Shown one piece after another: positions 18,167-27,001 of a stretch of 64,000 nucleotides of DNA. The DNA comes from Mucilaginibacter gotjawali (lineage in GTDB: Bacteria > Bacteroidota > Bacteroidia > Sphingobacteriales > Sphingobacteriaceae): the NCBI RefSeq assembly GCF_002355435.1, contig NZ_AP017313.1:6279899-6343898 (forward strand). Reading direction: 5' to 3'. Made by a program: the position numbers and the translations under genes. The number at the start of each line of letters is the position of its first letter. Within the stretch, counting starts at the first letter, position 1. The notes beneath the pieces are model-generated. The model was not told where the DNA came from. It saw nothing but the letters and a program-made list of their open reading frames with translations, and made no database searches.

Positions 18167-19470
18167 AGTTCCGAAAGATCTTAATATTTAGCCTCATCTT
18201 CCTGGTTGTTTCTGATGCTTTGCTATACATCGGAAACAAGGGGATTGAAAGTACTTTAATAGTGCCTGTTTCACTAGCGGCTAAATATTTGGTCTTAATT
18301 AACCTGATCTGGGTTGCAAGTAAAAGCGACTGGAAGGATGATCTCTCCGGCACCGTTTCCGTGCTGTTTAAACTCTTGCTGGTATGGAATATCATTACGA
18401 TTATCAGAGGTGTATTTTTGGCGCACGATTACTGGGACTGGAAATTCCTGTTTTTTAACTCGGGCTTGTTTTTCTTAATACCACTGGCCTTTTTCATTGG
18501 TAAAAGCATGAGCCTCTCTCAGGCCACATTTAACTATGTGATAGGATTTCTTTTTCTCCTTGGTTTCCTGGCAATACCAATTGGCTTTGTAACCAACCGT
18601 CAGTTGTATTCGCGTTTAATGATCCCGGTAAGTTTTTTTATAGTGATGATTCCGTATTTAAAAATGAGGTACCGGGTGCTCATTCTGATTGTGGCGATAA
18701 CTTCCGTAGTAGTGGTAACCGATTTCAGAACGAATATTATAAAAATTGTTATTTCTATCCTTATTCTTCTTACCTGGTATTTAAGGAGCTACATTTCCGT
18801 CGGATGGCTTAAATTGATCCATTTCGTTTTGATTTTTGCACCCCTCGTCCTTTTGTTTTTAGCGGTAACCGGGCAATTCAATATTTTCGACCAGGCCTCA
18901 CAAAATGACAGTTACGTTGTAAAAGACAACAAAGGCAATGCCGGCGATGACGAAAGTTTAACTGCCGATACGCGGACTTTTATCTACCTGGAGGTTTTTA
19001 AAACATTGAATGCCCAGGATAGCTGGCTGTTAGGTGGCAGCGCTGTAGCAAAATACAAAACCGAATCTTTTGATAAACTTGTTGAAAACAACCAGCGGTA
19101 CGGTTCGGAAGTTGGCTTTTTGAACACCCTTTTATATTCAGGTATTATCGGCGTTGTCCTTTATGCTTTATTGCTTTTTGTGGTTTCGCACAACGCCATT
19201 TATTATTCCAATAACTGGCTTAGTAAAATGATCGGCCTGGTAATCATATCCCGCTGGCTATTGTTTTTTATGGAAGAATTCACACAGTTCGACCTCAATT
19301 TTTATTTTTTATGGATCATTATTGGGTTGGTAAGCACAAAGCAATTCAGGGCAATGACCGATACGCAGGTCGCCTTGTATTTTTTAAATTTTAAAAATTG
19401 GTATTTAAATGTTTTTCGCGCTAAAGCTTTACAATTGAATGAGTTAACGGTTGATAATAATGAAGAGTAA
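18163..19470 (+). CDS. O-antigen/exopolysaccharide polymerase-like membrane protein (Wzy-like)
   Basis: 435 residues with about ten to twelve membrane helices and one large hydrophilic loop (about 240-310, containing TADTRTFIYLEVF and GSEVGFLNTLLYSG). This topology and the conserved Arg/Glu positions fit the Wzy/WaaL O-antigen ligase-polymerase superfamily. It would join flipped repeat units on the periplasmic side. Wzy proteins diverge strongly, so the call rests on topology and on the neighbouring Wzx- and Wzc-like genes. Confidence 0.75.
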   Translation: MKFRKILIFSLIFLVVSDALLYIGNKGIESTLIVPVSLAAKYLVLINLIWVASKSDWKDDLSGTVSVLFKLLLVWNIITIIRGVFLAHDYWDWKFLFFNSGLFFLIPLAFFIGKSMSLSQATFNYVIGFLFLLGFLAIPIGFVTNRQLYSRLMIPVSFFIVMIPYLKMRYRVLILIVAITSVVVVTDFRTNIIKIVISILILLTWYLRSYISVGWLKLIHFVLIFAPLVLLFLAVTGQFNIFDQASQNDSYVVKDNKGNAGDDESLTADTRTFIYLEVFKTLNAQDSWLLGGSAVAKYKTESFDKLVENNQRYGSEVGFLNTLLYSGIIGVVLYALLLFVVSHNAIYYSNNWLSKMIGLVIISRWLLFFMEEFTQFDLNFYFLWIIIGLVSTKQFRAMTDTQVALYFLNFKNWYLNVFRAKALQLNELTVDNNEE

Positions 19471-19485
19471 TCAGTAAAATTTAAC

Positions 19486-20328
19486 ATGTTATTTATAATT
19501 ATCCCTGTATATAACCGATGGCATTTTACCCATGCCGTTTTAAATAGCTTAATGCGGCAAAGCAATAAGCTATTTAAAATTATTGTTGTTGACCATGGCT
19601 CGACAGATGGAACAAGTGATCATATTGCTTCACAATTTCCGGAGGTTATTGTATTGAAGGGCGATAACAGCATGTGGTGGACAGCCGCAGTAAATAAGGG
19701 AATCCGATACGCTTTACAGGAAAATGCACTGCATATACTCACACTGAATAATGATACGGTTGCGGAGTCCGATTACATCGCGCAATTATATAAAGCAATA
19801 GATAATGCGCCTGCAAATTCAATTATTGGTTCAGCTTCAATCGACGTAAATACTAAAGAAATTACTTATTGTGGCGAAAAATTGAATTGGTTCCTTGAGT
19901 CAAGCACAAAAAATATAAAGCACCTGAATAGTGTACAAACGGACAAAGGGTTATTGCCGGTTACGCATTTCCCTGGCAGGGGGTTGCTGATTCCGGTACA
20001 GGTATTTGACCAGATCGGTTTGTTTGACGATAAGTATTTTCCGCATTACATGGCAGACTATGAATTCACACTGCGCGCCGTAAAAAATGGGTTTCCGTTA
20101 TTTTGCGCCACTGACGCAAGGATAGGCACCTATCCGGAAGCGAGCGGTGCAAATCAAATTAAAGCCATGAAAACTGTTAAAGGGTATAAACAGCATTTAT
20201 TTGGCATAAAAGGCGGCGGTAATCTGCCCTTGTTTTACCGGTATGCATTCAGGCATTGCCCTGTTTATGCATTACCAACACATCTATTTTTAGGAACGTT
20301 TCGAAGGCTAATCGGTTATTGGGTATAA
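19486..20328 (+). CDS. Glycosyltransferase family 2 (rhamnosyltransferase-like)
   Basis: 280 residues with a GT-A fold. It begins FIIIPVYNRWHFT, carries the donor-site DHGSTDGTSDH (about 36-46) and NNDT as the DxD-equivalent (about 87-90), followed by HFPGRGLLIPVQVFDQIGLFDDKYFPHYMADYEF, the acceptor and catalytic region of RfbF/WbbL-type enzymes. Cytosolic, with a short hydrophobic C-terminus. It adds one sugar of the repeat unit; donor not determinable. It sits 15 bp after the polymerase. Confidence 0.88.
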   Translation: MLFIIIPVYNRWHFTHAVLNSLMRQSNKLFKIIVVDHGSTDGTSDHIASQFPEVIVLKGDNSMWWTAAVNKGIRYALQENALHILTLNNDTVAESDYIAQLYKAIDNAPANSIIGSASIDVNTKEITYCGEKLNWFLESSTKNIKHLNSVQTDKGLLPVTHFPGRGLLIPVQVFDQIGLFDDKYFPHYMADYEFTLRAVKNGFPLFCATDARIGTYPEASGANQIKAMKTVKGYKQHLFGIKGGGNLPLFYRYAFRHCPVYALPTHLFLGTFRRLIGYWV

Positions 20329-20331
20329 GTT

Positions 20332-21546
20332 ATGTTTAGAGTAATTCTATCGGCATTTTCATGTGATCCTTCAAAAGGGTCCGAGCCCGGCCTGGGATGG
20401 AACTGGGCTATCGGCTTGGCGTCAAGAGGGTTTGAAGTACATTGCTTTACCAGGAATATTGGAAAAACAGAGATCGAAAAGCAAATTACTCCTGAAAATC
20501 TTTATTTCCATTATATTACCCTCCCCTTGGGATTAGAGCGGTTATACAGATTTTCGACAGCCGGCATGTATGCTTACTACATTTTATGGCAGTGGTTTGC
20601 CTGGCGAAAGGCGAGGATTCTAAAACGGAATTTAAAAATAGACATTGCCCATCATGTATCCTGGGGAAGTGCTCAAATGGGCTCGTTTATGCATAAACTC
20701 GGTGTCCCCTTTATTTTTGGCCCGGCTGGCGGAGGCCAGGAAGCGCCCCTGGCTTTTAAGAAGTATTTTAAGGAGCATTGGGCGGCCGAAGAAAAGCGGG
20801 CGAAGGTTACCCGGCTTATGCTCCGTTACAACCCGGCCTGCAGCCCCATGTTTATGAAAGCGCAAACGGTAATTGTATCAAACCCCGATACGTTTAAAAT
20901 GCTTGATTCTTTCGGGGTTAAAAATATAAAGGTTTCTCTGGACGCTGCGCTTCCTGATAGTTTTTTCCCGCAGCATCCTATTATTAAATCTCCCCAAAAA
21001 GGAAAGCTTAACTTGTTGTGGACGGGCCGTTTTTTACCCCGCAAAGGAGTTTTGCTGCTGCTTGATGTAATGAAAGAACTTAAGGAATATAAGGACATTG
21101 TGTTAACTGTAGTTGGGGATGGTGAAATGAAGGAATCGTTCCTTGATAAAATAAAGGAATACCAGTTACAGGATACCGTGTTGTGGAAAGGAAAAGTACC
21201 TTTTGAAGAGATAAAAAAGTACTACCGGGACTATGATGTTTTCTTTTTCACCTCCCTGCGCGACTCCTGCCCGCCTCAATGTATCGAAGCAATGGCATAC
21301 GGTATGCCAGTTATAACACTAAACCTGCACGGGCAAGGCTTTATCATTAACGACCAGACCGGTATACGCTGTAGTGCGGATAACCCGGAGATCGCTATCG
21401 GCGAATTAAAAGCTGCTATTTTAAAGCTTTCCCAAAATCCTGAATTGGTAAAACAGATGAGCGAAGCTGCAACTGAATTTGCTTTAAAACAGAAATGGGA
21501 AGAGAAAATTAACACAATTGTTGAACAATATTATCCAACAGTATGA
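20332..21546 (+). CDS. Glycosyltransferase family 4 (GT-B)
   Basis: 404 residues. The N-terminal domain starts with SAFSCDPSKGSEPGLGWNWA, a characteristic acceptor-side opening. The C-terminal nucleotide-sugar domain has GRFLPRKGVLLLLDVMKEL and the EX7E-type region CIEAMAYGMPVI. It is a retaining glycosyltransferase acting on the lipid-linked repeat unit at the cytosolic face. Three bases separate it from the previous gene, and its TGA overlaps the next ATG by 4 bp. Confidence 0.9.
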   Translation: MFRVILSAFSCDPSKGSEPGLGWNWAIGLASRGFEVHCFTRNIGKTEIEKQITPENLYFHYITLPLGLERLYRFSTAGMYAYYILWQWFAWRKARILKRNLKIDIAHHVSWGSAQMGSFMHKLGVPFIFGPAGGGQEAPLAFKKYFKEHWAAEEKRAKVTRLMLRYNPACSPMFMKAQTVIVSNPDTFKMLDSFGVKNIKVSLDAALPDSFFPQHPIIKSPQKGKLNLLWTGRFLPRKGVLLLLDVMKELKEYKDIVLTVVGDGEMKESFLDKIKEYQLQDTVLWKGKVPFEEIKKYYRDYDVFFFTSLRDSCPPQCIEAMAYGMPVITLNLHGQGFIINDQTGIRCSADNPEIAIGELKAAILKLSQNPELVKQMSEAATEFALKQKWEEKINTIVEQYYPTV

Positions 21547-22526
21547 CACTTGCACCTATTATCATCTTTACTTATAAACGACTGGGCACGTTAAAACAAA
21601 CCATCGGCACGCTAAAGGATAATCCCCTGGCAAGTAAAAGCGAATTATTTATTTTTTCAGACGGACCAAAGAATGAAAATGACACTAATTCGGTAAACCA
21701 GGTTCGCGATTACATAAAGCAGATTGATGGCTTTAAAAGTGTGAAGTACGTTTTTTCTGAAACCAATAAGGGTTTGGCATCATCCGTTATATCTGGCGTC
21801 TCGGATGTGTTTAAAACTTATAATTCAGCCATCGTTTTGGAAGATGATCTTTTATTAACGCCTAACTTTCTGGCTTTTATGAACCAGGCACTTGATACCT
21901 ACACTTCAAGTAACAAGGTGTTTTCTATTTCCGGGTATTCCTTTAGTTTAAACCCCTCATCGAAGAATGATGACGATGCTTATTTTTTAAACAGGGGTTG
22001 GTCATGGGGGTGGGCCACATGGAAAGACAGATGGGAACAAATAGATTGGGAGGTTAAAGATTACCCTGAGTTCGAAAAAAGCATAGCACAAAAAAAAGCC
22101 TTTAATAAAGGCGGAAGCGACCTTTCGGCCATGCTGCATAAGCAAATGACCAATAAACTCGATTCATGGGGGATCAGGTGGCTTTATCACCAGTTCCGGA
22201 TCAATGGACTTACATTATATCCTAAAAATTCAAAAATACTGAATATCGGATTTGATAACCAGGCTACCCATACAACCGGATCTGATAGCCGTTACATTCC
22301 GGAACTGGACACCAGTTTAAAGGAAACCTTCAAATTTCCGGACAGGGTGGAAATAACCCAACATTATCAAAATGCTTTTCAACGGAAAATGGGGATTGCC
22401 TCCCGGATAAAGTCAAGGATAGATACCGCTATAAAACATTCAAAAAGAAGAGTAGCTGATTTGTTTTCAAAACCCTATGCGGATAAAACAGGCGATGCAA
22501 ATTTTGTGGAGGTGAAGAAAATTTAG
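21543..22526 (+). CDS. Glycosyltransferase family 2 (GNT-I-like GT-A)
   Basis: 327 residues. The GT-A domain begins PIIIFTYKRLGTLKQTI, has the metal-site VLEDDLLLTPNFL (about 98-110) and GWSWGWATWKDRW (about 148-160), a combination common in glycosyltransferases of Bacteroidota polysaccharide loci. The C-terminal ~70 residues are basic and probably membrane-associated. Donor and acceptor are unknown. It is coupled to the GT4 gene by a 4-bp overlap. Confidence 0.87.
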   Translation: MTLAPIIIFTYKRLGTLKQTIGTLKDNPLASKSELFIFSDGPKNENDTNSVNQVRDYIKQIDGFKSVKYVFSETNKGLASSVISGVSDVFKTYNSAIVLEDDLLLTPNFLAFMNQALDTYTSSNKVFSISGYSFSLNPSSKNDDDAYFLNRGWSWGWATWKDRWEQIDWEVKDYPEFEKSIAQKKAFNKGGSDLSAMLHKQMTNKLDSWGIRWLYHQFRINGLTLYPKNSKILNIGFDNQATHTTGSDSRYIPELDTSLKETFKFPDRVEITQHYQNAFQRKMGIASRIKSRIDTAIKHSKRRVADLFSKPYADKTGDANFVEVKKI

Positions 22527-22599
22527 AAAAAGATTATTCCCGGCGCAGAGGATGTGATACCGGGAGCGGCAAGGATATGTGCTTTTATACTTTTTATTA

Positions 22600-23244
22600 A
22601 TGAAAAATTTAAAGAAGAAAATTTCATTCAATTTGTTTTTGTCATCAATTAATGGCTTTTATCGAAATTATTTTCAAACAAGGCGGTCAAAGTTTGGAGC
22701 AATCCACGCTACCTCACGTGTCAGATTTCCAATTCTTATTAAAGGCATTGAGAATGTGTATCTAAGCGAAAACACACATATCCTGGGGCGTTCGTTATTA
22801 ATCACAACCAAGGCAAAGTTTATCATGAAAAAGAACTCTGCTTCGGCCGAAGGACTAACTGTGGTAACAGGAAGCCACCCATCAGTGGTTGGTAGACTTT
22901 TTTTAGACATAGCAGCAGACGACATACAGGAAGCTAAAGATGTTATTGTTGAAGAAGACGTATGGCTGGCTGCAAATGTTACCCTGCTGGCGGGTATTAC
23001 GGTGGGGCGCGGCGCAATAATAGGCAGTGGCACGGTTTGCCGCAGCTCGGTACCGCCATATGCAATTGTTGTGGGCAATCCGGCAAAAGTGGTCGGCTTT
23101 AAATTTTCACCGGAAGAGGTTATTGCCCACGAAAAGATGCTATACCCTGAAAATGAAAGGCTTGAACTGGCGATTTTACAAAAAAACTACAATAAATACT
23201 TTATAAACAGAATTAGTGAAATTAAATCACACCTTAAACTATAA
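22600..23244 (+). CDS. Hexapeptide-repeat acyltransferase, candidate user of the ACP-bound acyl group
   Basis: 214 residues from ATG 22600; an in-frame GTG at 22579 would add seven residues without support. Hexapeptide repeats run from about 45 to 170 (NVYLSENTHILG, then VIVEEDVWLAANVTLLAGI, VGRGAIIGSGTVC), and YAIVVGNPAKVVGFKF is the C-terminal signature. The His of GSHPSVVG is the likely catalytic residue. It immediately precedes an ACP, a ketoreductase and a KAS III, so it may transfer their acyl product, rather than acetate, to a sugar. That link is from position only. Confidence 0.82.
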   Translation: MKNLKKKISFNLFLSSINGFYRNYFQTRRSKFGAIHATSRVRFPILIKGIENVYLSENTHILGRSLLITTKAKFIMKKNSASAEGLTVVTGSHPSVVGRLFLDIAADDIQEAKDVIVEEDVWLAANVTLLAGITVGRGAIIGSGTVCRSSVPPYAIVVGNPAKVVGFKFSPEEVIAHEKMLYPENERLELAILQKNYNKYFINRISEIKSHLKL

Positions 23245-23256
23245 AAACATACAACC

Positions 23257-23484
23257 ATGGAATTACAAGATTTTGTTAAAAAGTTTGCCGATCAGTTTGA
23301 CAATACTGATCCGGAAGAAATTACGGCATCAACCAGATACCAGGAACTGGAAGAATGGAGTTCATTAACCATTTTAGTTGTCATCACTTTTGTGACAACA
23401 GAATATGGTAAGCCTGTAACAGGCGCAGAACTCCGCAGCTGCGAAACTGTTGAGGATTTATATAATTTGATCGCATCAAAATGA
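23257..23484 (+). CDS. Acyl carrier protein-like
   Basis: 75 residues, small and acidic, with a four-helix ACP pattern. The phosphopantetheine site is WSSL (residues 34-37), with Ser36 in the position of the DSL serine; the usual Asp before it is replaced by Ser35. Hydrophobic LVVITFV follows as helix II. It would carry an acyl chain on a 4'-phosphopantetheine arm for the SDR and KAS III encoded next. Its stop overlaps the SDR start by 4 bp. No phosphopantetheinyl transferase is present, so a housekeeping enzyme must charge it. Confidence 0.85.
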   Translation: MELQDFVKKFADQFDNTDPEEITASTRYQELEEWSSLTILVVITFVTTEYGKPVTGAELRSCETVEDLYNLIASK

Positions 23485-24233
23485 TCGGTGAGAATGGTCC
23501 TTTTTCATTATCCGGCAAAAGAATATTAATAACAGGCGCCTCCTCGGGTATTGGCAGATCATGCGCAATTGAATGTTCAAAACTGGGTGCCGCTTTAATA
23601 ATAACAGGCCGCAATTCCGAACGTTTGGAAGAAACTATGGCTATGCTATCTGGCGATGGGCATCTTTTTAAAGCGCTGGACCTAAATGATGGAGATGCGG
23701 TGTCGGGCTTTATCGGCAACATCTCCAATCTGGATGGCGTTGTATACTGTGCAGGGATTCAAAAAACCTGCCCTTCCAAGCTCATTCAACGGGCAGATAT
23801 TGAAGAGGTGTTTGAGACGAATTTTTTCTCAATAGCCAACATGAACAGCCTGCTGTTAAAAAAGAAAAAGATAAATAAAGGCAGTTCCGTTGTTTTTATT
23901 TCTTCGACAGCCGCCGGGATTGTTGCCGAAAGCGGGAACGCTATTTACAGCGCATCAAAAGGCGCTATTACTTCGTTCGCGAAAGTGCTGGCACTCGAAC
24001 TCAGCAACCAAAAAATAAGGGTGAACTGCATTTTGCCTGCAATGATAAAAACGCCCCTTTTGGAAACTATTTCGGTGGATAAGGAGCAGCTGGCGCTGGA
24101 TGAAAAAAGATACCCTTTTGGCTATGGCAGCCCTGAAGATGTAGCTTATGCGGTGATCTATCTGTTATCCGATGCTGCAAAATGGGTTACCGGTACTAAT
24201 TTATTACTCGATGGCGGTTTAACTTTAAGATAA
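23481..24233 (+). CDS. SDR ketoreductase (FabG-like)
   Basis: 250 residues, classical SDR length. The cofactor site is TGASSGIGRS (about 17-26), the catalytic set is Ser in VVFISSTAAG and YSASK with Tyr and Lys, and the C-terminus carries WVTGTNLLLDGGLTLR as in FabG. Between an ACP and a KAS III gene it most likely reduces 3-oxoacyl-ACP to 3-hydroxyacyl-ACP. A direct role on a nucleotide sugar is the alternative. It overlaps the ACP gene by 4 bp and abuts the next gene exactly. Confidence 0.87.
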   Translation: MIGENGPFSLSGKRILITGASSGIGRSCAIECSKLGAALIITGRNSERLEETMAMLSGDGHLFKALDLNDGDAVSGFIGNISNLDGVVYCAGIQKTCPSKLIQRADIEEVFETNFFSIANMNSLLLKKKKINKGSSVVFISSTAAGIVAESGNAIYSASKGAITSFAKVLALELSNQKIRVNCILPAMIKTPLLETISVDKEQLALDEKRYPFGYGSPEDVAYAVIYLLSDAAKWVTGTNLLLDGGLTLR

Positions 24234-25235
24234 ATGAAAGCATATATAAATTCTATATCATACTATTTACCCGAACATACACTTACCAACCAGGATTTGG
24301 TGAAGGAATTTCCTGAATGGAGTGTTGAGAAGGTTACAGATAAAATAGGGGTTAGTCAAAGGCATATTGCGTCAGGAGAAGAAACTGCGGGCGACATGGC
24401 GGTGAAAGCGGCCGGAAAGTTATTTGCAGAACATGCGATTCGACCCGAATCAATAGATTTTATATTATTTTGCACACAAAGCCCCGACTATTTTTTGCCT
24501 ACCACGGCTTGTATAATTCAAAATAAGCTAGGTATTCCTACTACGGCTGGCGCCCTGGATTTTAACCTCGGTTGTTCGGGGTATATCTATGGCTTATCCC
24601 TTGCGAAAGGCTTAATATTTGCAGGAATCGCAAAAAATATATTGTTACTGACAGCCGAAACCTACAGCAAATATATCCATCCGCTAGATAAGGGCAACCG
24701 GTCAATTTTTGGGGATGGCGCTTCCGCTACGCTTGTCTCAACCGAAGGATTTGCGGAGATTGGTGATTTTGTGTTGGGAACAGATGGTCGTGGTGCCGAC
24801 AATTTAATTGTAAGGGCTGGCGGCGCCCGCAACCCGGAGACGGAAAACACTGTTAAAGCCGATGAAGGAGGCGCACTTTTATCTGCCGACCACCTTTATA
24901 TGAACGGATCCGAGATTTTCAACTTTACGCTGCGCTCGGTTCCTCCTTTAGTTAAGGAAACCTTAACTAAAAATGGTTTGGAAATGGCTGATGCTGACCT
25001 TTTCGTATTCCACCAGGCGAATAAATATATGCTTAATTCGCTCCGAAAACTGTGTTCAATAAGCCAGGAGGCCTTTTACGTTGATATGGAAGATTTAGGG
25101 AATACGGTGTCGTCAACTATCCCCATTGGCTTAGCACGCGTAAGGGAAAAAGCAATAAAAGGCGAAAAATTTAACATCGTAATTATTGGTTTCGGGGTGG
25201 GTTATTCCTGGGGTGGTTGTGTTTTAAAGTGTTAA
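24234..25235 (+). CDS. 3-oxoacyl-ACP synthase III (KAS III, FabH-like)
   Basis: 333 residues, normal FabH length. The catalytic triad is Cys114 in NLGCSG, His260 in FHQAN and Asn290 in LGNTVSS; the glycine-rich C-terminal GFGVGYSWGG is typical. It condenses an acyl-CoA, usually acetyl-CoA, with malonyl-ACP to give a short 3-oxoacyl-ACP. With the ACP and SDR upstream it forms a self-contained route to a 3-hydroxyacyl group, probably for decorating the polysaccharide rather than for bulk lipid synthesis. Confidence 0.92.
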   Translation: MKAYINSISYYLPEHTLTNQDLVKEFPEWSVEKVTDKIGVSQRHIASGEETAGDMAVKAAGKLFAEHAIRPESIDFILFCTQSPDYFLPTTACIIQNKLGIPTTAGALDFNLGCSGYIYGLSLAKGLIFAGIAKNILLLTAETYSKYIHPLDKGNRSIFGDGASATLVSTEGFAEIGDFVLGTDGRGADNLIVRAGGARNPETENTVKADEGGALLSADHLYMNGSEIFNFTLRSVPPLVKETLTKNGLEMADADLFVFHQANKYMLNSLRKLCSISQEAFYVDMEDLGNTVSSTIPIGLARVREKAIKGEKFNIVIIGFGVGYSWGGCVLKC

Positions 25236-25255
25236 TTTTTAATCCAAAAAATATT

Positions 25256-26752
25256 ATGTTTTATTCAGTATTTAAAAGCACTATTATATGTATGGTGTTG
25301 ATGGTTAATTTACACCTCTATTCGGTTGCTGTTCGTGATCAACCCTCAAAAAATGAAAGCTTTAGCGCAGATACGGTTAACGTAAAAACGTTTGGAGCCC
25401 GGGGCGACGGCGTTCAAAATGATAGCGCGGCTTTTCAAAAGGCAATTATATATGCTTCCGGAGCCAGGAAGGTTTTGCTGGTGCCAAAGGGTATATATAA
25501 AATAAGTAACCTGGTAGTTTATCCCAATAGTAAAATAGTGGGGGTTAGGGGCAGTTCTGTTTTGGTACTTACAAACGGGACTCAAAATAACCGTCAATGC
25601 TTCCTGTTAACGGATGTATCTAAAAACATCCTGATAAGCAATATTGCGTTTGATGCTAATGGGAAGAATAATGCAGGAAAAAATATTTTTTGTATCAAAT
25701 CTACTCTTAGCCCCAAAGGATCAATTAATAATCTGACTATTCAAAATTGTTCATTTACCGGGTCAAAAAACTATGGTTCTGTGTTTTTGATCGGCCCTAC
25801 AGATCATATTACCAATGTCGTGATTTTTAATTGTTTGTTCAATAATTTGGGTTCAAGTGCGGTTTCAGTAAGAGGTATAAATGGCTTAACATTTAATAGC
25901 AATACCGTAACCAATTGGGACCTGCTTGATAAAATAAATGCTGCATTCTCATTTCAATCGCAGGTTTGTTCTAACATCGTTTTCAGAAATAATTATTTTA
26001 AAAATAAGGATGCCGCCTATTTCGCGGTTGAGTGTGCAGGCACCTGTCTCAACCACGGAGTTTTTACGGGTAATACTTTTGACGGTAATGGGTATGATGC
26101 CTCTGGAATTTCCGGCGTATTTAATAATTGCCTTTTTAAAGACAATAAGCATTTAAACGGCGGCGGCACCCACCGCAGCGGGTACGAATTGGTTGGGGAT
26201 AATGACACTTTAACAAATAATGTGATCGAACATGGGTCTATCCAATTGGGGGCAGGAACACCAAATATTGCGTACGCCGCCCACACGGGATCAGGATATA
26301 TTGTTACCGGAAACAGGATTACCGGCAATTATGGCACCAATAATTTATGTTTATCCATAGGAGGTTTTGATACGGTTAAGAGTGCATGGATCGAGCATAA
26401 TATTTTTGATAACCACGGTGGCAAAGGAAATGCACCGGTTATTGAAATAGGACAGCGCGGGCCCGCAAAAAATGTAACTATACAAAACAACCAGCTGCTC
26501 GGCTCTCCGGGAAATTCATGTATCAGGATGAAAGTATCGGCAGGAAACCACTACTCCGAAAATATCATGATCAGGAAAAACACCATCACCGGGGAAAACG
26601 GTATTCAGGTGTATGATATGCCGGTGTGGAAAGGCGTAAAAATTTCCGAAAACGATTTCACAGGAATTTCAGGGTCTGTTTTTATGAAAACCTCCGGTTT
26701 TTCTTCTGAATTTCATTTGGAAAAAAACAAGTCCTTAAAGAAACTTAATTAA
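25256..26752 (+). CDS. Exported right-handed beta-helix protein (pectate-lyase-3 superfamily)
   Basis: 498 residues from ATG 25256, which begins a hydrophobic signal sequence (about 1-26); an in-frame TTG at 25217 lies inside the previous gene. The mature N-terminus has VKTFGARGDGVQNDSAAFQKAI, the hallmark of the pectate-lyase-3 domain, followed by many Asn-rich beta-helix coils (NITNVVIFNCLF type). Such proteins in polysaccharide loci act as lyases, hydrolases or epimerases on the polymer in the periplasm. Catalytic residues cannot be assigned. It is the last gene before the WecG-like paralogue. Confidence 0.85.
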   Translation: MFYSVFKSTIICMVLMVNLHLYSVAVRDQPSKNESFSADTVNVKTFGARGDGVQNDSAAFQKAIIYASGARKVLLVPKGIYKISNLVVYPNSKIVGVRGSSVLVLTNGTQNNRQCFLLTDVSKNILISNIAFDANGKNNAGKNIFCIKSTLSPKGSINNLTIQNCSFTGSKNYGSVFLIGPTDHITNVVIFNCLFNNLGSSAVSVRGINGLTFNSNTVTNWDLLDKINAAFSFQSQVCSNIVFRNNYFKNKDAAYFAVECAGTCLNHGVFTGNTFDGNGYDASGISGVFNNCLFKDNKHLNGGGTHRSGYELVGDNDTLTNNVIEHGSIQLGAGTPNIAYAAHTGSGYIVTGNRITGNYGTNNLCLSIGGFDTVKSAWIEHNIFDNHGGKGNAPVIEIGQRGPAKNVTIQNNQLLGSPGNSCIRMKVSAGNHYSENIMIRKNTITGENGIQVYDMPVWKGVKISENDFTGISGSVFMKTSGFSSEFHLEKNKSLKKLN

Positions 26753-26790
26753 TGATTAAAATCAGAGTTGTCGTAAAAATATTTTATCAT

Positions 26791-26825
26791 TTCCTATTAC
26801 ATATATAGGAATAATGGTAAATTTA
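26791..26825 (+). promoter_or_regulatory. Palindrome-promoter element, copy 2
   Basis: TTCCTA and GGAATAAT arms around a TATAT core are followed, 27 nt after the first arm starts, by TAAATTTA (26818-26825), a 7 of 8 match to the Bacteroidota -7 box. The layout is base-for-base parallel to 4766-4800. It lies 176 bp upstream of the WecG-like gene at 27002 and probably drives it. The rest of the 26753-27001 gap holds only very short frames. Confidence 0.6.
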
Positions 26826-27001
26826 CATTCGAAAACAAAACATGAATCAGACAAGATGAGCACCGATATGCTTTCAAATTCCCTGATAAACGGCAGGCCT
26901 TATAGTGAAGTAGCCGCTTTATTTACAACAATAAGATGGTTAAATATTAATTAATATGGTGAAGAAATTGGTCTATTTATGAAAATCAAACTCCGTTGGT
27001 T

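Noticed and set aside
26856..26954. 32-codon frame starting MSTDMLSNSLING upstream of wecG copy 2
   Set aside because: Too short to judge, and nothing similar follows the equivalent promoter element at 4766. It is probably leader sequence.
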